DNA of 64,000 bases. Source: Bos javanicus. Lineage: Eukaryota; Chordata; Mammalia; Artiodactyla; Bovidae. The stretch lies in the NCBI RefSeq assembly GCF_032452875.1, contig NC_083869.1, positions 82,144,501 to 82,208,500 of the forward strand, written 5' to 3'. The translations under genes were made by a program, and so were the position numbers. The notes under the pieces are model-generated. The model was not told the DNA's origin. It was given only the letters and a program-made list of their open reading frames with translations, and ran no database searches. This document shows, one piece after another, positions 23,980-34,367 of this stretch (position 1 is the first letter of the stretch; the number at the start of each line of letters is the position of its first letter).

Positions 23980-23987
23980 TAAGCCTG

Positions 23988-24204
23988 TATGCTCAGTTGC
24001 TCAATTGTGTCCAACTTTTTGCAACCCCATGGACTATAGCCTTCCAGGCTCCTCTGTCCATGGAATTTTTCAGGTAACAATACTGGAGTGGGTAGTAATT
24101 TCCTCCTTCAGGGAATCTTCCCAACCCAGGGATTGAACCCACATCTCTTCTGTCTCCTTCTTTGCCATTGGATTCTTTACCACTGCATCATGTGGGAAGC
24201 CTTA
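23988..24204 (-). mobile_element. Bov-tA SINE, minus strand, 8-bp TSD
   Basis: Reverse copy ending with 'catgtgggaagcc'. The direct repeat TAAGCCTG at 23980-23987 and 24205-24212 flanks it. Confidence 0.87.
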
Positions 24205-24469
24205 TAAGCCTGAAATTTCATTAAAGGAATGTGCTCAAAGGGAACAATATAGGAAACCCAGTACTCTGAGATGAGAAGGCAGTATGGTAATAAGAATAGA
24301 GAGATATCTAGTGCACTGTATAATGAATATAAATAGAAATATTATAGTGTTATTGTAGTATATAATATATTGTAACAGGTATGTAATATGATAAATATTG
24401 CTACATCACAATCATACTATGATGTATAAATTTATCAGAGTAGCACAATGGACACCTTAAACTTACATC

Positions 24470-24610
24470 AGTTCAGTTCAGTTCAGTCGCTCAGTCGTGT
24501 CTGACTCTTTCCCACCCCATGAATCGCAGCACGCCAGGCCTCTCTGTCCATCACAAACTCCCAGAGTTCACTCAGACTCACGCCCATTGAGTCAGTGATG
24601 CCATCCAGCC
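24470..24610 (-). mobile_element. BovB 3'-end fragment, minus strand
   Basis: Starts with the reversed tail (CAGTTCAGTTCAGTTCAGTC) and runs to 'gtgatgccatccagcc'. It is only the last 140 bp of the element. Confidence 0.87.
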
Positions 24611-24659
24611 ATTACATGTTACATGTCAAATTTATCCCATTTAAGAAATGGCAAATCTC

Positions 24660-24945
24660 TGAACCTATTTTATTTTTTTAATCTTTTTATACCATATTGG
24701 ATTTTAGCTGATTAACAATGTTGTGATATTCTCAGGTGGACAGCAAAGGGACTCAGTCATATATGTATATGTATCTGTTCTCCCTCAAACTCCCCCTACT
24801 ACCATCCAGGCTGTCACATAACATTGAGCAAAGTTCCTTGTGCTTTACGATAGTATCTTGTTGGTTATCCATTTTAAATATACAGCACTATGTACATGCT
24901 GATCCCCAACTCCCTAACTAGTCATTCCTCCCATTGTTCACTCCT
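24660..24945 (-). mobile_element. L1 3' UTR fragment, minus strand
   Basis: Blocks such as 'gtggacagcaaagggactca', 'ccaggctgtcacataacatt' and 'ttggttatccattttaaata' belong to an artiodactyl L1 3' UTR read in reverse. It is an older type than the L1 at 1817-4954. Confidence 0.75.
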
Positions 24946-26001
24946 GGCAAAAAAAAAAAAAATGACCTTCTAGTGAATAAGCTGCTTGCAATTTTAGGGC
25001 TCATCTCATTTATTTTCTTATTTATAGGTACTATAGATCTGAACTGCTTTTGTCTAGTACTAACAACTATTGTCTGATATGTCTTATATGCATATAATTT
25101 TCTAGTTGTTTAAATCAGAAAAAAAAAAAATCAGTTGTGTGCTAAATCTTGGCCATAAATTGAACCTTCCATAATTTGGCTTTAAGTACAGCTGAATAAA
25201 AGATGAGCCACTGACATCTAGGAATTTTGAAGACAAATTTTAGAGCCATGTCATAATAATGCTATAAACTAATTGGTAAGTGATGCAAGTAATAGAATTA
25301 GTATTAAAATGTTTAGCAATGTTTGTGATCTTTACATACTCAATGATTAAAATATCACCAATGTTTAATATTTGCTGTAAGGACTACTGTGCTAGCTCTT
25401 ATTCAGTTGTTTTTAAATTTGTTACTATTTTCAGAATTGTTAAGAGCTCAAATCTGATCAAATATTTTATTGTGTTATGCATTTATAAATTTGAAAATAA
25501 ATCCTGCATTGTCGAGATGAAAACTCTCTGTATTAGTGATGAAATTTCTAGTCATATGTGACTTGAGGCTAAAATTTATCCAGAGATTCAATCACATCAC
25601 CATGAGCTTCAGCTATCACTCCTCTCATTTCTTTTGTTTCCTTTAACTTTGTTTTCAGGCAAACGCTTCCATGAGGTGATGGAATAATTGCTGAATACCC
25701 CAAGTTATCAAGACACTGAAAAAAAACAGTGTCTCACTTTCTTGATGGCTCTAGAGGAAATTATAAGGCTTCCTCTCATTGGACCATAAAATGCCTATTA
25801 CTCTAGACAGTGTAACAAATTGTTCTTATTTTTTAAGTCTAGGTCACAGCTTTATGCATGCAGCTGAGATCAGTAAGCCCTGTGAAAACCATATGAAATG
25901 AGTGAGAAAATGATCAACTCAATAAAAAAAAAAAGATTCTGTTTACATAAGTGAAATTGATGCTGGAGAGAAAAAAATGCATCAAATATATACTAAATAT
26001 A
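24946..26001. other. Host sequence, about 1 kb, no gene seen
   Basis: Contains A runs (24949-24961, 25120-25131) and a small perfect hairpin (AGACACTG at 25711-25718, CAGTGTCT at 25727-25734, loop of A). The 93-codon frame at 25280-25561 has no recognisable motif. Confidence 0.5.
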
Positions 26002-28345
26002 ATGAAACTCACTCTTGGAGGCAAAGCAAAATCTTGTGTGCACCAGGACCCAGGAGAAATGAGCAGTGACCCCACAAGAGACTGAGCCAGACTTGCTTGT
26101 GACAGTCCAGCATCTCCTGCAGAGGCATGGGTCAAAAGTGTCTGACCTACCATGGGGTCAGTTGTACTGAATATGACAGTCCTGGCATAAGTCCTTTTGA
26201 AGGAGGTCACCATTACAAACATTACCCCTACCATAGTTTGGCCTTCAACCAAACTACAGGGAGGGAACACAGCCCTGCACATCAAGAGAAAATTGATTTA
26301 AAGATTTACTTAGCATGGTCCCATCCATCAGAGCAAGACTTAGATGCCCCCACAGCCAGTCCCTCCCATCAGGAAGTTTCCACAAGCCTCTTATCCTTAT
26401 TCATCAGAGGGCAAACAGAATGGAAACAAAAATTACAGAAAACTAACCAAACTGATCACTTGTATTACAGCCTTGTTTAACTCAATGAAACTATGGGCCA
26501 TGCCTTTTAGGGCCACCCAAGACAGACAGGTCATGGTGGAGAGTTCTGACAAAATATGGTCCACTGGAAAGAGGGAATGGAAAACCACTTCAGTATTCTT
26601 GTATTGAGAACTCATGCACAGTAAGAAAAGACAAAAAGATGACACTGAAAGATGAAGTCCCCAGGTCAGTAGGTGCCCATTATGCACTGGAAAAGCGTGG
26701 AGAAATAGATCTAGAAAGAATGAAGAGGATGATTCAAAGTGACAATGCCCATGTGGATGTGACTGGTGATAGAAGTAAAGTTTAATGCTGTAAAGAACAA
26801 TACTGTATAGGAACCTGGAAAGTTAGGTCTATGAATCAATATAAATTGGAAAGGGTCAAAAGGTGATGGTAAGAGTGAACATTGACATTTTAGGAATCAA
26901 TGAACTAAAATGGACCAGAATGAGCAAATATAATTCAGATGCCCATCATATCTAATACTATGGGCAAGAATCCTTAGAAGAAATGGAGTAGTGCTCATAG
27001 TCAAAACAGTCTGAAATTCATTAAATGGGTGCAATCTTAACAACAGCAGAATGATCTCTGTTCGTTTCCAAGGCAAACCATTCAATATCACAGTGATCTA
27101 AGTCTATGCAACAAGCACTAATGCCAAAGAAGCTGAAGTTGAATGGTTCTATGAAGACCTATAAGATCTTCCAGAGCTAACACTAAAAAAAAATAAAAGT
27201 CCTTTTCATCATAGTATATCGGAATGCAAAAGTAGGAAGTCAAGAGATACCTGGAGTAACAGGCAAGTTTTGACCTTGGAGTACAAAATGAAGCACGGCT
27301 AAAACGAACAGGGTTCTGCCAATAGAACACACTGGTCATAGCAAACACCCTCTTCCAACAACACAAGAGAAGACTCTACAAATGGACATCCCCAGATGAT
27401 CAATACTGAAATCAGATTGATTATATTTTGCAGCCAATGATGGAAAAGCTCTATACAGTCAGCAAACACAAGACCAGGAGCTGACTGTGGCACAGATCAT
27501 GAACTCCTTATTGCTCAATTCAGACTGAAATTGAATAAAGTAGGGAAAACCACTAGACCAATCACATATGACCTAAATCAAATAAATCCCTTATGATTAT
27601 ACAGTGGAAGTAGCAAATAAATTCAAGGGATTAGGTCTGATATATAGGGTTCCTGAAGAACTATGGATGGAGGCTCATAACACTGTACAGGAGGCAGTGA
27701 TCAAAACCATCCTCCAGAAGAAGAAATGCAAAAAGGCAAAATGATTGTCTGAGGAGGCCATACAAATAGATGAGAAAAGAAGAAAAGTGAAAGGCAAAGG
27801 AAAAAAGGAAATATGTATCCATCTGAATGCAGAGTTGCAAAGAATAATAAGGAGAGATAAGAAAGCCTTCCTCAGTGATCAATGCAAAGAAATAGAGGAA
27901 AACAGTAGAATTGGAAAGACTAGATATCTCTTCAAGAGAATTATAGATACCAAGGGAACATTTCTTGCAAAGATGGCACAATAAAGGACAGAAATGGTAT
28001 GGACCTAACAGAAGAAAAAGATATTAAGAAGAGGTGGCAAAAACACAAGAAGCACTATACAAAAAAATATCTTAATGACCCAGATAGCCACAATGGTGTG
28101 ATCTAACCTAGAGTCAGACATCACAGTGAGTGAAGTCAAGTGCGCCTTAGGAGGCATCACTACAAACAAAGCGAGTGGAGGTGAGGGAATTCCAGCTGAG
28201 CTATTTCAAATCCTAAAGGATGATACCGTTAAGTTCTGCACTAAGTATGCCAGAAAATTTGGAAAACTCGTAAGTCTGGCCACAGGACTGGAAAAGGTCT
28301 GTTTTCATTCCAATCCCAAAGAAGAGTAATGCTAAAGATTGTTCA
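26002..28345 (+). mobile_element. BovB with long-type 5' leader, plus strand, 3' part missing
   Basis: 26002-26760 matches the long 5' leader also present at 34840-35490 (shared blocks include 'gagcagtgacccca' and 'ccttttgaaggaggtc'). It is followed by the start of the ORF region (26800-26900), the endonuclease (about 26880-27480), the linker (27540-28110) and the beginning of RT (28126-28340). The reading frame is broken throughout. The element ends in the early RT block, where a GT microsatellite begins. No 3' end follows. Confidence 0.85.
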
Positions 28346-28353
28346 AACAACAA

Positions 28354-28358
<5 letters not shown>

Positions 28359-28402
<44 letters not shown>
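28359..28402. repeat. (GT)22 microsatellite
   Basis: An uninterrupted GT run directly after the broken BovB copy. It explains the His-Thr repeat in the minus-strand translation. Confidence 0.97.
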
Positions 28403-28405
<3 letters not shown>

Positions 28406-28633
28406 GGGGAGGGGAGGGCAGATGCAGTATACAATCATTATGAGCTCTTGAGTAGCTTTGTTTTAGTTTTATAAGCGTAATTCCAGAGCTATTTTAGATG
28501 TGATACAGGAATGAGCAAATAAGTAAGGCTGTTGGAAGCTAAGATAATCCCTATAGGATGTACTAATACGGAATGGGTGCAGGATTAGAGCAAGGTATTG
28601 GTGTGAACTCAGGATTCTAAAATATGTATGTAT
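28403..28633. other. Host-like spacer
   Basis: Not BovB-like. It separates two BovB copies that cover the same RT region. Confidence 0.5.
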
Positions 28634-28756
28634 ATGTCAGCAAATCTGGGAAACTCAGGAGTGGCAACAGAACTGGAAAAGGTCAGTTTCATTCCAGTCC
28701 CCAAAAAAGGCAATGCCAAAGAATGCTCAAACTACCACACAATTGCACTCATCTCA
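28634..28756 (+). mobile_element. Older BovB, left part (split by insertion)
   Basis: Plus-strand early RT ('gtcagcaaatctgggaaact' onward) running to 'gcactcatctca'. The expected continuation is found at 32532, where 'gcactcatctca' occurs again and BovB resumes without loss. The two parts therefore belong to one 5'-truncated older element that was split by the 28757-32531 insertion. Confidence 0.85.
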
Positions 28757-28768
28757 GATCAGATCAGA

Positions 28769-29937
28769 TCAGTCGCTCAGTTGTGTTTGACTCTTTCCGA
28801 CCCCATGAATCGCAGCACGCCAGGCCTCCCTGTCCATCACCAACTCCAGGAGATCACTCAGACTCACTTCCATCGAGTCAGTGATGCCATCCAGCCATCT
28901 CATCCTCTGTTGTCCCCTTCTCCTCCTGCCCTGAATCCCTCCCAGCATCAGAGTCTTTTCCAATGAGTCAACTCTTCGCATGAAACGGCCAAAGTACTGG
29001 AGTTGCAGCTTTAGCATCATTCCTTCCAAAGAAATCCCAGGGCTGATCTCCTTCAGAATGGACTGGTTGGATCTCCTTGCAGCCCAAAGGACTCTCAAGA
29101 GTCTTCTCCAACACCACAGTTCAAAAGCATCAATTCTTCCACGCTCAGCCTTCTTCACGGTCCAACTCTCACATCCATACATGACCACAGGAAAAACCAT
29201 AGCCTTGACTAGACGAACCTTTGTTGGAAAGTAATGTCTCTGCTTTTCAATATGCTATCTAGGTTGGTCATAACTTTCCTTCCAAGGAGTAAGCGTCTTT
29301 TAATTTCATGGCTGCAGTCACCATCTGCAGTGATTTTGGAGCACAGAAAAATAAAGTCTGACACTGTTTCCACTGTTTCCCCATCTATTTCCCATGAAGT
29401 GGTGGGACAGGATGCCATGATCTTCGTTTTCTGAATGTTGAGCTTTAAGCCAACTTTTTCACTCTCCACTTTCACTTTCATCAAGAGGCTTTTTATTTCC
29501 TCTTCACTTTCTGCCATCAGGGTGGTGTCATCTGCTTTTCTGAGGTTATTGATATTTCTCCAGGCAATCTTGATTCCAGCTTGTGTTTCTTCCAGTTGAG
29601 CATTTCTCATGATGTACTCTGCATATAAGTTAAATAAACAGGGTGACAGTATACAGCCTTGACGAACTCCTTTTTCTATTTGGAACCAGTCTGTTGTTCC
29701 ATGTCCAGTTCTAACTATTGCTTCCTGACCCACATACCAATTTCTCAAAAGGGAGATAACGTGGTCTGGTATTCCCATCTCTTTCAGAATTTTCCAGTTT
29801 ATTGTGATCCACACAGTCAAAGGCTTTGGCATAGTCAATAAAGCAGAAATAGATGTTTTTCTGGAACTCTCTTGCTTTTTCCATGATCCAGTGGATGTTG
29901 GCAATTTGATCTCTGGTTCCTCTGCCTTTTCTAAACT
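28769..29937 (-). pseudogene. BovB RT/C-terminal domain, catalytic Tyr replaced
   Basis: Minus-strand frames 29209-29982 and 28769-29200 cover the RT domain from the VRQGCILSPCLFNLYAEY block to the end of the C-terminal domain (DREAWRAAIHGVGKSQTQLS). The catalytic motif reads KADD (in NNLRKADDTTLM) instead of YADD, because TAT has become AAA. A frame break at about 29205-29220 ('attactttccaacaaagg', one base missing in the poly-run) splits it. Residues beyond 29937 in the longer frame come from the opposite-strand leader and are not LINE protein. Confidence 0.88.
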
Positions 29938-30440
29938 GCGACAGGTGCGCCAAAGTGCAGGCGGCTGCGACGGGCGCGCCAAGCACGGTCGAGAGGAGCC
30001 ACCCCACGTCCAAGGTCAGGGGCAGAATCCGGGAGGACCCCATGCCTGAAGGGCAGCGGCCAAGAGGAGTTACCCCAAGTCCGAGGTCAGGGGCAGCGGC
30101 TGAAAATACCAGACTGCGATGGTGCAGGAACGGCCAAGAGGAGCTACCTGGCATCTGAGGTCAGGGGCGGCAACAAGAGGAGTTACCCCATGTCCAAGGT
30201 CAGGGGCGGAGGCCGGGAGGAGATACCCCACGCCCCTAAGCCCTAGGCCAGGGGCGACAGGTGGGAGGAGCTACCCCACTTCCGAGGAGTCATGGCTGTG
30301 CGGGCACAGGAGGGCCTAGAGGAGCTATCCCACATTGAAGGTCAGGAAGGGCGGTGGTGAGGAGATACCCCTCATCCAAGGTAAGGAGCAATGGCTGCAC
30401 TTTGATGGAGCAGCCGTGAAGAGATACCCCACGTCCAAGG
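29938..30440 (+). promoter_or_regulatory. BovB 5' leader with GC-rich repeated units
   Basis: This is the only clearly GC- and CpG-rich stretch in the window. It contains about nine copies of a variable unit of the form GAGGAGCTACCCCACGTCC(A/G)AGGTCAGGGG, starting near 29992, 30062, 30133, 30175, 30212, 30264, 30316, 30358 and 30418. Spacing is irregular, from about 37 to 72 bp. The last three copies recur at 63541-63660. As the 5'-most part of a full-length LINE it would be expected to act as the internal promoter. That role is inferred, as no promoter element was demonstrated. Confidence 0.7.
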
Positions 30441-30864
30441 TAAGAGAAACCCAAATAAGATGGTAGGTGTTGCAGGAGGGCATCAGAGAACAAACACAAT
30501 GAAACCATACTCACAGAAAACTAGTCAATCTAATCACACTACGATCACAGCCTTGTCTAACTCAATGAAACTAAGCCATGCCCATGGGACAACCCAAGAT
30601 GGGTGGGTCATGGTGGAGAGATTTGACAGAATGTGGTCCACTGGAGAAGGGAATGACAAACCACTTCAGTATTCTTGCCTTGAGAACCCCATCAACAGTA
30701 TGAAAAGGCAAAATGATAGGATACTGAAAGAGGGACTCCCCAGGTCAGTAGGTGCCCAATATGCTACTGGAAATCAGTGGAGAAATAACTCCACAAAGAA
30801 TGAAGGGATGGAGCCAAAGCAAAAACAATACCCAGCTGTGGATGTGACTGGTGATAGAAGCAAT

Positions 30865-32166
30865 GTCCGATGCTGTAAAGAGCAATATTGCATAGGAACC
30901 TGGAATGTCAGGTCCATGAATCAAGACAAATTGGAAGAGGTCAAACAAGAGATGGCAAGAGTAAATGTTGACATTCTAGGAATCAGCAAACTGAAATGGA
31001 CTGGAATGGGTGAATTTAACTCAGATGACCATTATATCTACTACTGAGGGGAGGAATCCCTCAGAAGAAATGGAGTGGCCATCATGGTCAACAAGAGAGT
31101 CTGAAATGCAGTACTTCGATGCAATCTCAAAAATGACAGAATGATCTCTGTTCATTTCCAAGGCAAACCATTCAATATCACAGTAATCCAAGTCTATGCC
31201 CCAACCAGTAACACTGAAGAAGCTGAAGTTGAACAGTTCTATGAAGACCTACAAGATCTTTTAGAAATAACACCCCCAAAAGATGTTCTTTTCATTATAG
31301 GGAACTGGAATGCAAAAGTAGGAACGCAAGAAACACCTGGAGTAACAGGCAAATTTGGCCTTGGAATACGGAATGAAGCAGGGCAAAGACTGATAGAGTT
31401 TTGCCAAGAAAATGCACTGGTCGTAGCAAACACCCTCTTCCAACAACACAAGAGAAGACTCTATACATGGACATCACCAGATGGTCAACACCAAAATCCG
31501 GTTGATTATATTCTTTGCAGCCAAAGATGGAGAAGCTCTATACAGTTAGCAAAAACAAGACCAGGAGCTGCCTGTGGCTAAGACCATGAACTCCTTATTG
31601 TCAAATTCAGACTGAAATTGAAGAAAGTAGGGAAAACCACTAGACCATTCAGGTATGACCCAAATCAAATCCCTTATGATTATACAGTGGAAGTGAGAAA
31701 TAGATTTAAGGGCCTAGATCTGATAGATAGAGTGCCTGATGAACTATGGACAGCGGTTCATGCCATTGTACAGGAGACAGGGATCAAGACCATTCCCATA
31801 GAAAAGAAATGCAAAAAAGCAACATGGCTGTCTGGGAAGGCCTTACAAATAGCTGTGAAAAGAAGAGAAGTGAAAAGCAAAGGAGAAAAGGAAAGATATA
31901 AACATCTGAATGCAGAATTCCAAAGAATAGCAAGAAGAGATAAGAAAGCCTTCTTCAGCGATCAATGCAAAGAAATAGAGGAAAACAACAGAATGAGAAA
32001 GACTAGGGATCTCTTCAAGAAAATCCGAGATACCAAAAGGAACATTTCATGCAAAGATGAGCTCGATAAAGGGCAGAAATGGTATGGACCTAACAGAGAT
32101 GGCAAGAATACACAGAAGAACTATACAAAAAAGATCTTCACAATTCAGATAATCATGATAGTGTGA
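30865..32166 (+). pseudogene. BovB endonuclease and linker remnant, catalytic changes
   Basis: Frames 30460-31047, 31141-31581 and 31618-32166 together cover the APE-like endonuclease and the linker. The first holds CIGTWNVRSMN, but the next motif reads GISKLKW where related copies have GISELKW, so a catalytic Glu is replaced by Lys. The second holds IIGNWNAKVG where others have IIGDWNAKV, so a catalytic Asp is replaced by Asn. A TGA at about 31047 and a TGA near 31102 break the frame, and another stop falls at 31579. The element is therefore dead for target cutting. Confidence 0.85.
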
Positions 32167-32531
32167 TCAATGACCTAGAGCCAGACATCCTGGAATGTGA
32201 AATCAAGTGGGCCTTAGAAAGCATCAATACAAAAAAGCTAGTGGAGGTGATGGAATTCCAGTTGAGCTATTCCAAGTCCTGAAAGATGATGCTGTGAAAG
32301 TGCTGCACTCAATATGTCATCAAATTTGGAAAACTCAGCAGTGGCCACAGGACAGGAAAAGGTCAATTTTCATTCCAATCCCCAAGAAAGGCAATGCCTA
32401 AGAATGCTCAAACTGCTGCACAATTGCACTCATCTCACACACTAGTAAAGTAATGCTCAAAATTCTCCAAGCCAGACTTCAGCAATATGTGAACCGTGAA
32501 CTTCCTGATATTCAAGCTGGTTTTAAAAAAG

Positions 32532-33805
32532 GCACTCATCTCACATGCTAGCAAAATAATGCTCAAAGTTCTCCAAGCCAGGCTTCAACAGTACGTTTAC
32601 CTTGAACTTCCATATGGATTTAGAAAAGGCAAAGGGACCAGAGATCAAATTGCCCACATCTGTTGTATGATAGAAAAAGCAAGAGAATTCCAGAAAAAAA
32701 AAAAAAAACTACTTCTGCTTCATTGATTACACTAAAGCTTTTGATTGTGTGGATCACAACAAACTATATAAAATTCTTCAAGAGAAGGGAATACTAGACC
32801 ACCTGACCGGCCTCCTGCAATACCTGTATGCATGTCAAGAAGCAACAGTTAGAACAAGACATGAAACAACGGACTGGTCCAAATTGGGAAAGGAGTATTT
32901 AAAGGCTTTATATTGTCACCCTGTTCACTTAACTTCTATGCAGAGTACATCATGGGAAATGCTAGGTTGGATGTAGCACAAGCTGCAATCAAGATTGCTA
33001 GGAGAAATCTTGATAACTTCAGATATGCTGATGACACCAGCCTTATGGCAGAAGGCCAAGAAGAACTAAAGAGCCTCTTGATGAAGGTGGAAGGAGAGAG
33101 TGAAAAAGCTGGTTTAAAATTCAACACTCAATAAACTAAGGTCATTGTATTTGATCCCATCACTTCATGAAAAATAGATGAGGAAATAATAGAAACAGTG
33201 AGAGACTATATTTTTGGGCTCCAAAATCGCTGCAGATGGTGACTGCAGCTAGGAAGTTAAAAGAACCTTGAACTTCCTTGATCCTGTGAATAAAAGCTAT
33301 GACCAACCTAAACAGAATTCTGAAAGGCAGAGACATTACTTTGCCAGCAAAGGTCCAACTAGTCAAAGCTATGGTTTTTCCAGTAGTCATGTATGGATGT
33401 GAGAGTGGACCATAAAGAAAGTAGAGTGCTGAAGCATTGATGCTTTTGAGCTATTTTGTTGGAGAAGACTCTTGAGAGTTCCTTGGTTTGCAAGGGGATC
33501 AAACCAGTCAATCCAAAGTGAAATCAATCCTGAATATTGATTGGAAAGACTGGTGCTGAAGCTGAAGCTCCAATACTTTAGCCACTTGATGCAAAAAACT
33601 GACTCTTTGGAAAAGACCCTGATGTCGGGAAAGATTGAATTTGGGAAGAGAAAGGGATGACAGAGTGTGATATGGATGGATTACATCACTACGTCAATGG
33701 ACATGAATTTGAGCAGGCCCTGGGTGCTGGTCCTGCAAAGAGAAGCCTGGAGTGCTGCAGTCCATGGGGTTACAGTCAGATATGACTGAGTGACTGAAAT
33801 GAACT
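32532..33805 (+). mobile_element. Older BovB, right part (continues 28634-28756)
   Basis: Begins with the second copy of the 12-bp duplication and carries on through RT ('caagccaggcttcaacagta...') to the 3' end at about 33805 ('gactgagtgactgaaatgaactg'). It is visibly more decayed than the element inserted in it. An A15 run at 32695-32709 and many stops interrupt the RT frame, and SADDT-type motifs are only partly kept (RYADDTSLM at 32913-33134). Confidence 0.85.
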
Positions 33806-34140
33806 GAAAACCTACTGATAAGTATTCTCCATTTATTTTCAGTAGATTTCATTCCATGTAAAATTTTGCACTATTTCCCATGTTAAATATAATTATCTCC
33901 TTCACCAACATGGTTAATCTTCAGGTATGTTCTATTATCTACCCAAAGGATAAAATATCAGCAGTATTAAATTTCATGTAAGGTAGTTCAGTATATAGCC
34001 TTGGCTACTTTTTGTCTATCACCACCTTTACAAATCTTCACTTCATAAATATCTTTTCACCTTATTCTGCAATAAAATTTTATCCTTCTCTAAGTTTTCA
34101 GAAAATTCTCACTAGCCTATAACTTTCTTTAAAATATATG
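33806..34140. other. Host sequence, no gene seen
   Basis: Nothing recognised. Confidence 0.5.
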
Positions 34141-34352
34141 AAAGTGAAAGTGAAGTCGCTCAGTCATGTCCGACTCTTTGCCACCCCGTGGACTGTAGCC
34201 TACTAGGCTCCTCCCTCCATTGGATTCTCCAGGCAAGAGTACTGGAGTGGGTTACCATTTCCTTCTCCAGGGGATCTTCCCGACCCAGGGATCAAACCCA
34301 GGTCTTCTGCATTCCAGGCAGATGCTTTAACCTCTGAGCCACCAAGGCATCT
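34141..34352 (-). mobile_element. Bov-tA SINE, minus strand
   Basis: Good reverse copy ('gtcgctcagtcatgtccgac' to 'cctctgagccaccaaggc'). It lies immediately left of the BovB at 34368; no TSD of its own was identified. Confidence 0.9.
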
Positions 34353-34367
34353 TAATAATAAGAGTCT

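Larger units (their letters stand above)
28757..32531 (-). mobile_element. Twin-primed BovB inside older BovB, 12-bp TSD
   Basis: 28757-29937 is minus-strand BovB from the 3' tail back to the RT block (F)RKGRGTRDQIAN. 29938-32531 is plus-strand BovB from its GC-rich 5' leader to the same RT block (QAGFKKG). The two halves overlap by roughly 12 bp at that internal point (TTTAGAAAAGGC versus TTTTAAAAAAGGC). Outside them the perfect repeat GCACTCATCTCA lies at 28745-28756 and 32532-32543. This is a full-length RTE insertion with its 5' half inverted, oriented on the minus strand. Taken separately, the pieces look like a head-to-head pair plus an internal duplication. Confidence 0.88.

Noticed and set aside
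25280..25561. 93-codon frame in host DNA as a small gene
   Set aside because: Its composition is AT-driven (Ile, Phe, Lys, Ser), with no motif, no splice context and no repeat support.
28213..28434. Minus-strand frame with His-Thr repeat
   Set aside because: It comes from the (GT)22 microsatellite next to BovB sequence.
30119..30514. Arg/Gly/Pro-rich frames in the GC-rich patch as a possible gene
   Set aside because: The patch is the repeated BovB leader and recurs at 63541; the frames follow the repeat units.
32427..32630. Tandem duplication inside a BovB, and the idea of a mosaic young/old element
   Set aside because: The repeated block starts exactly at the 12-bp GCACTCATCTCA that also ends the plus fragment at 28756. 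The pieces are the two sides of an insertion, not a duplication.
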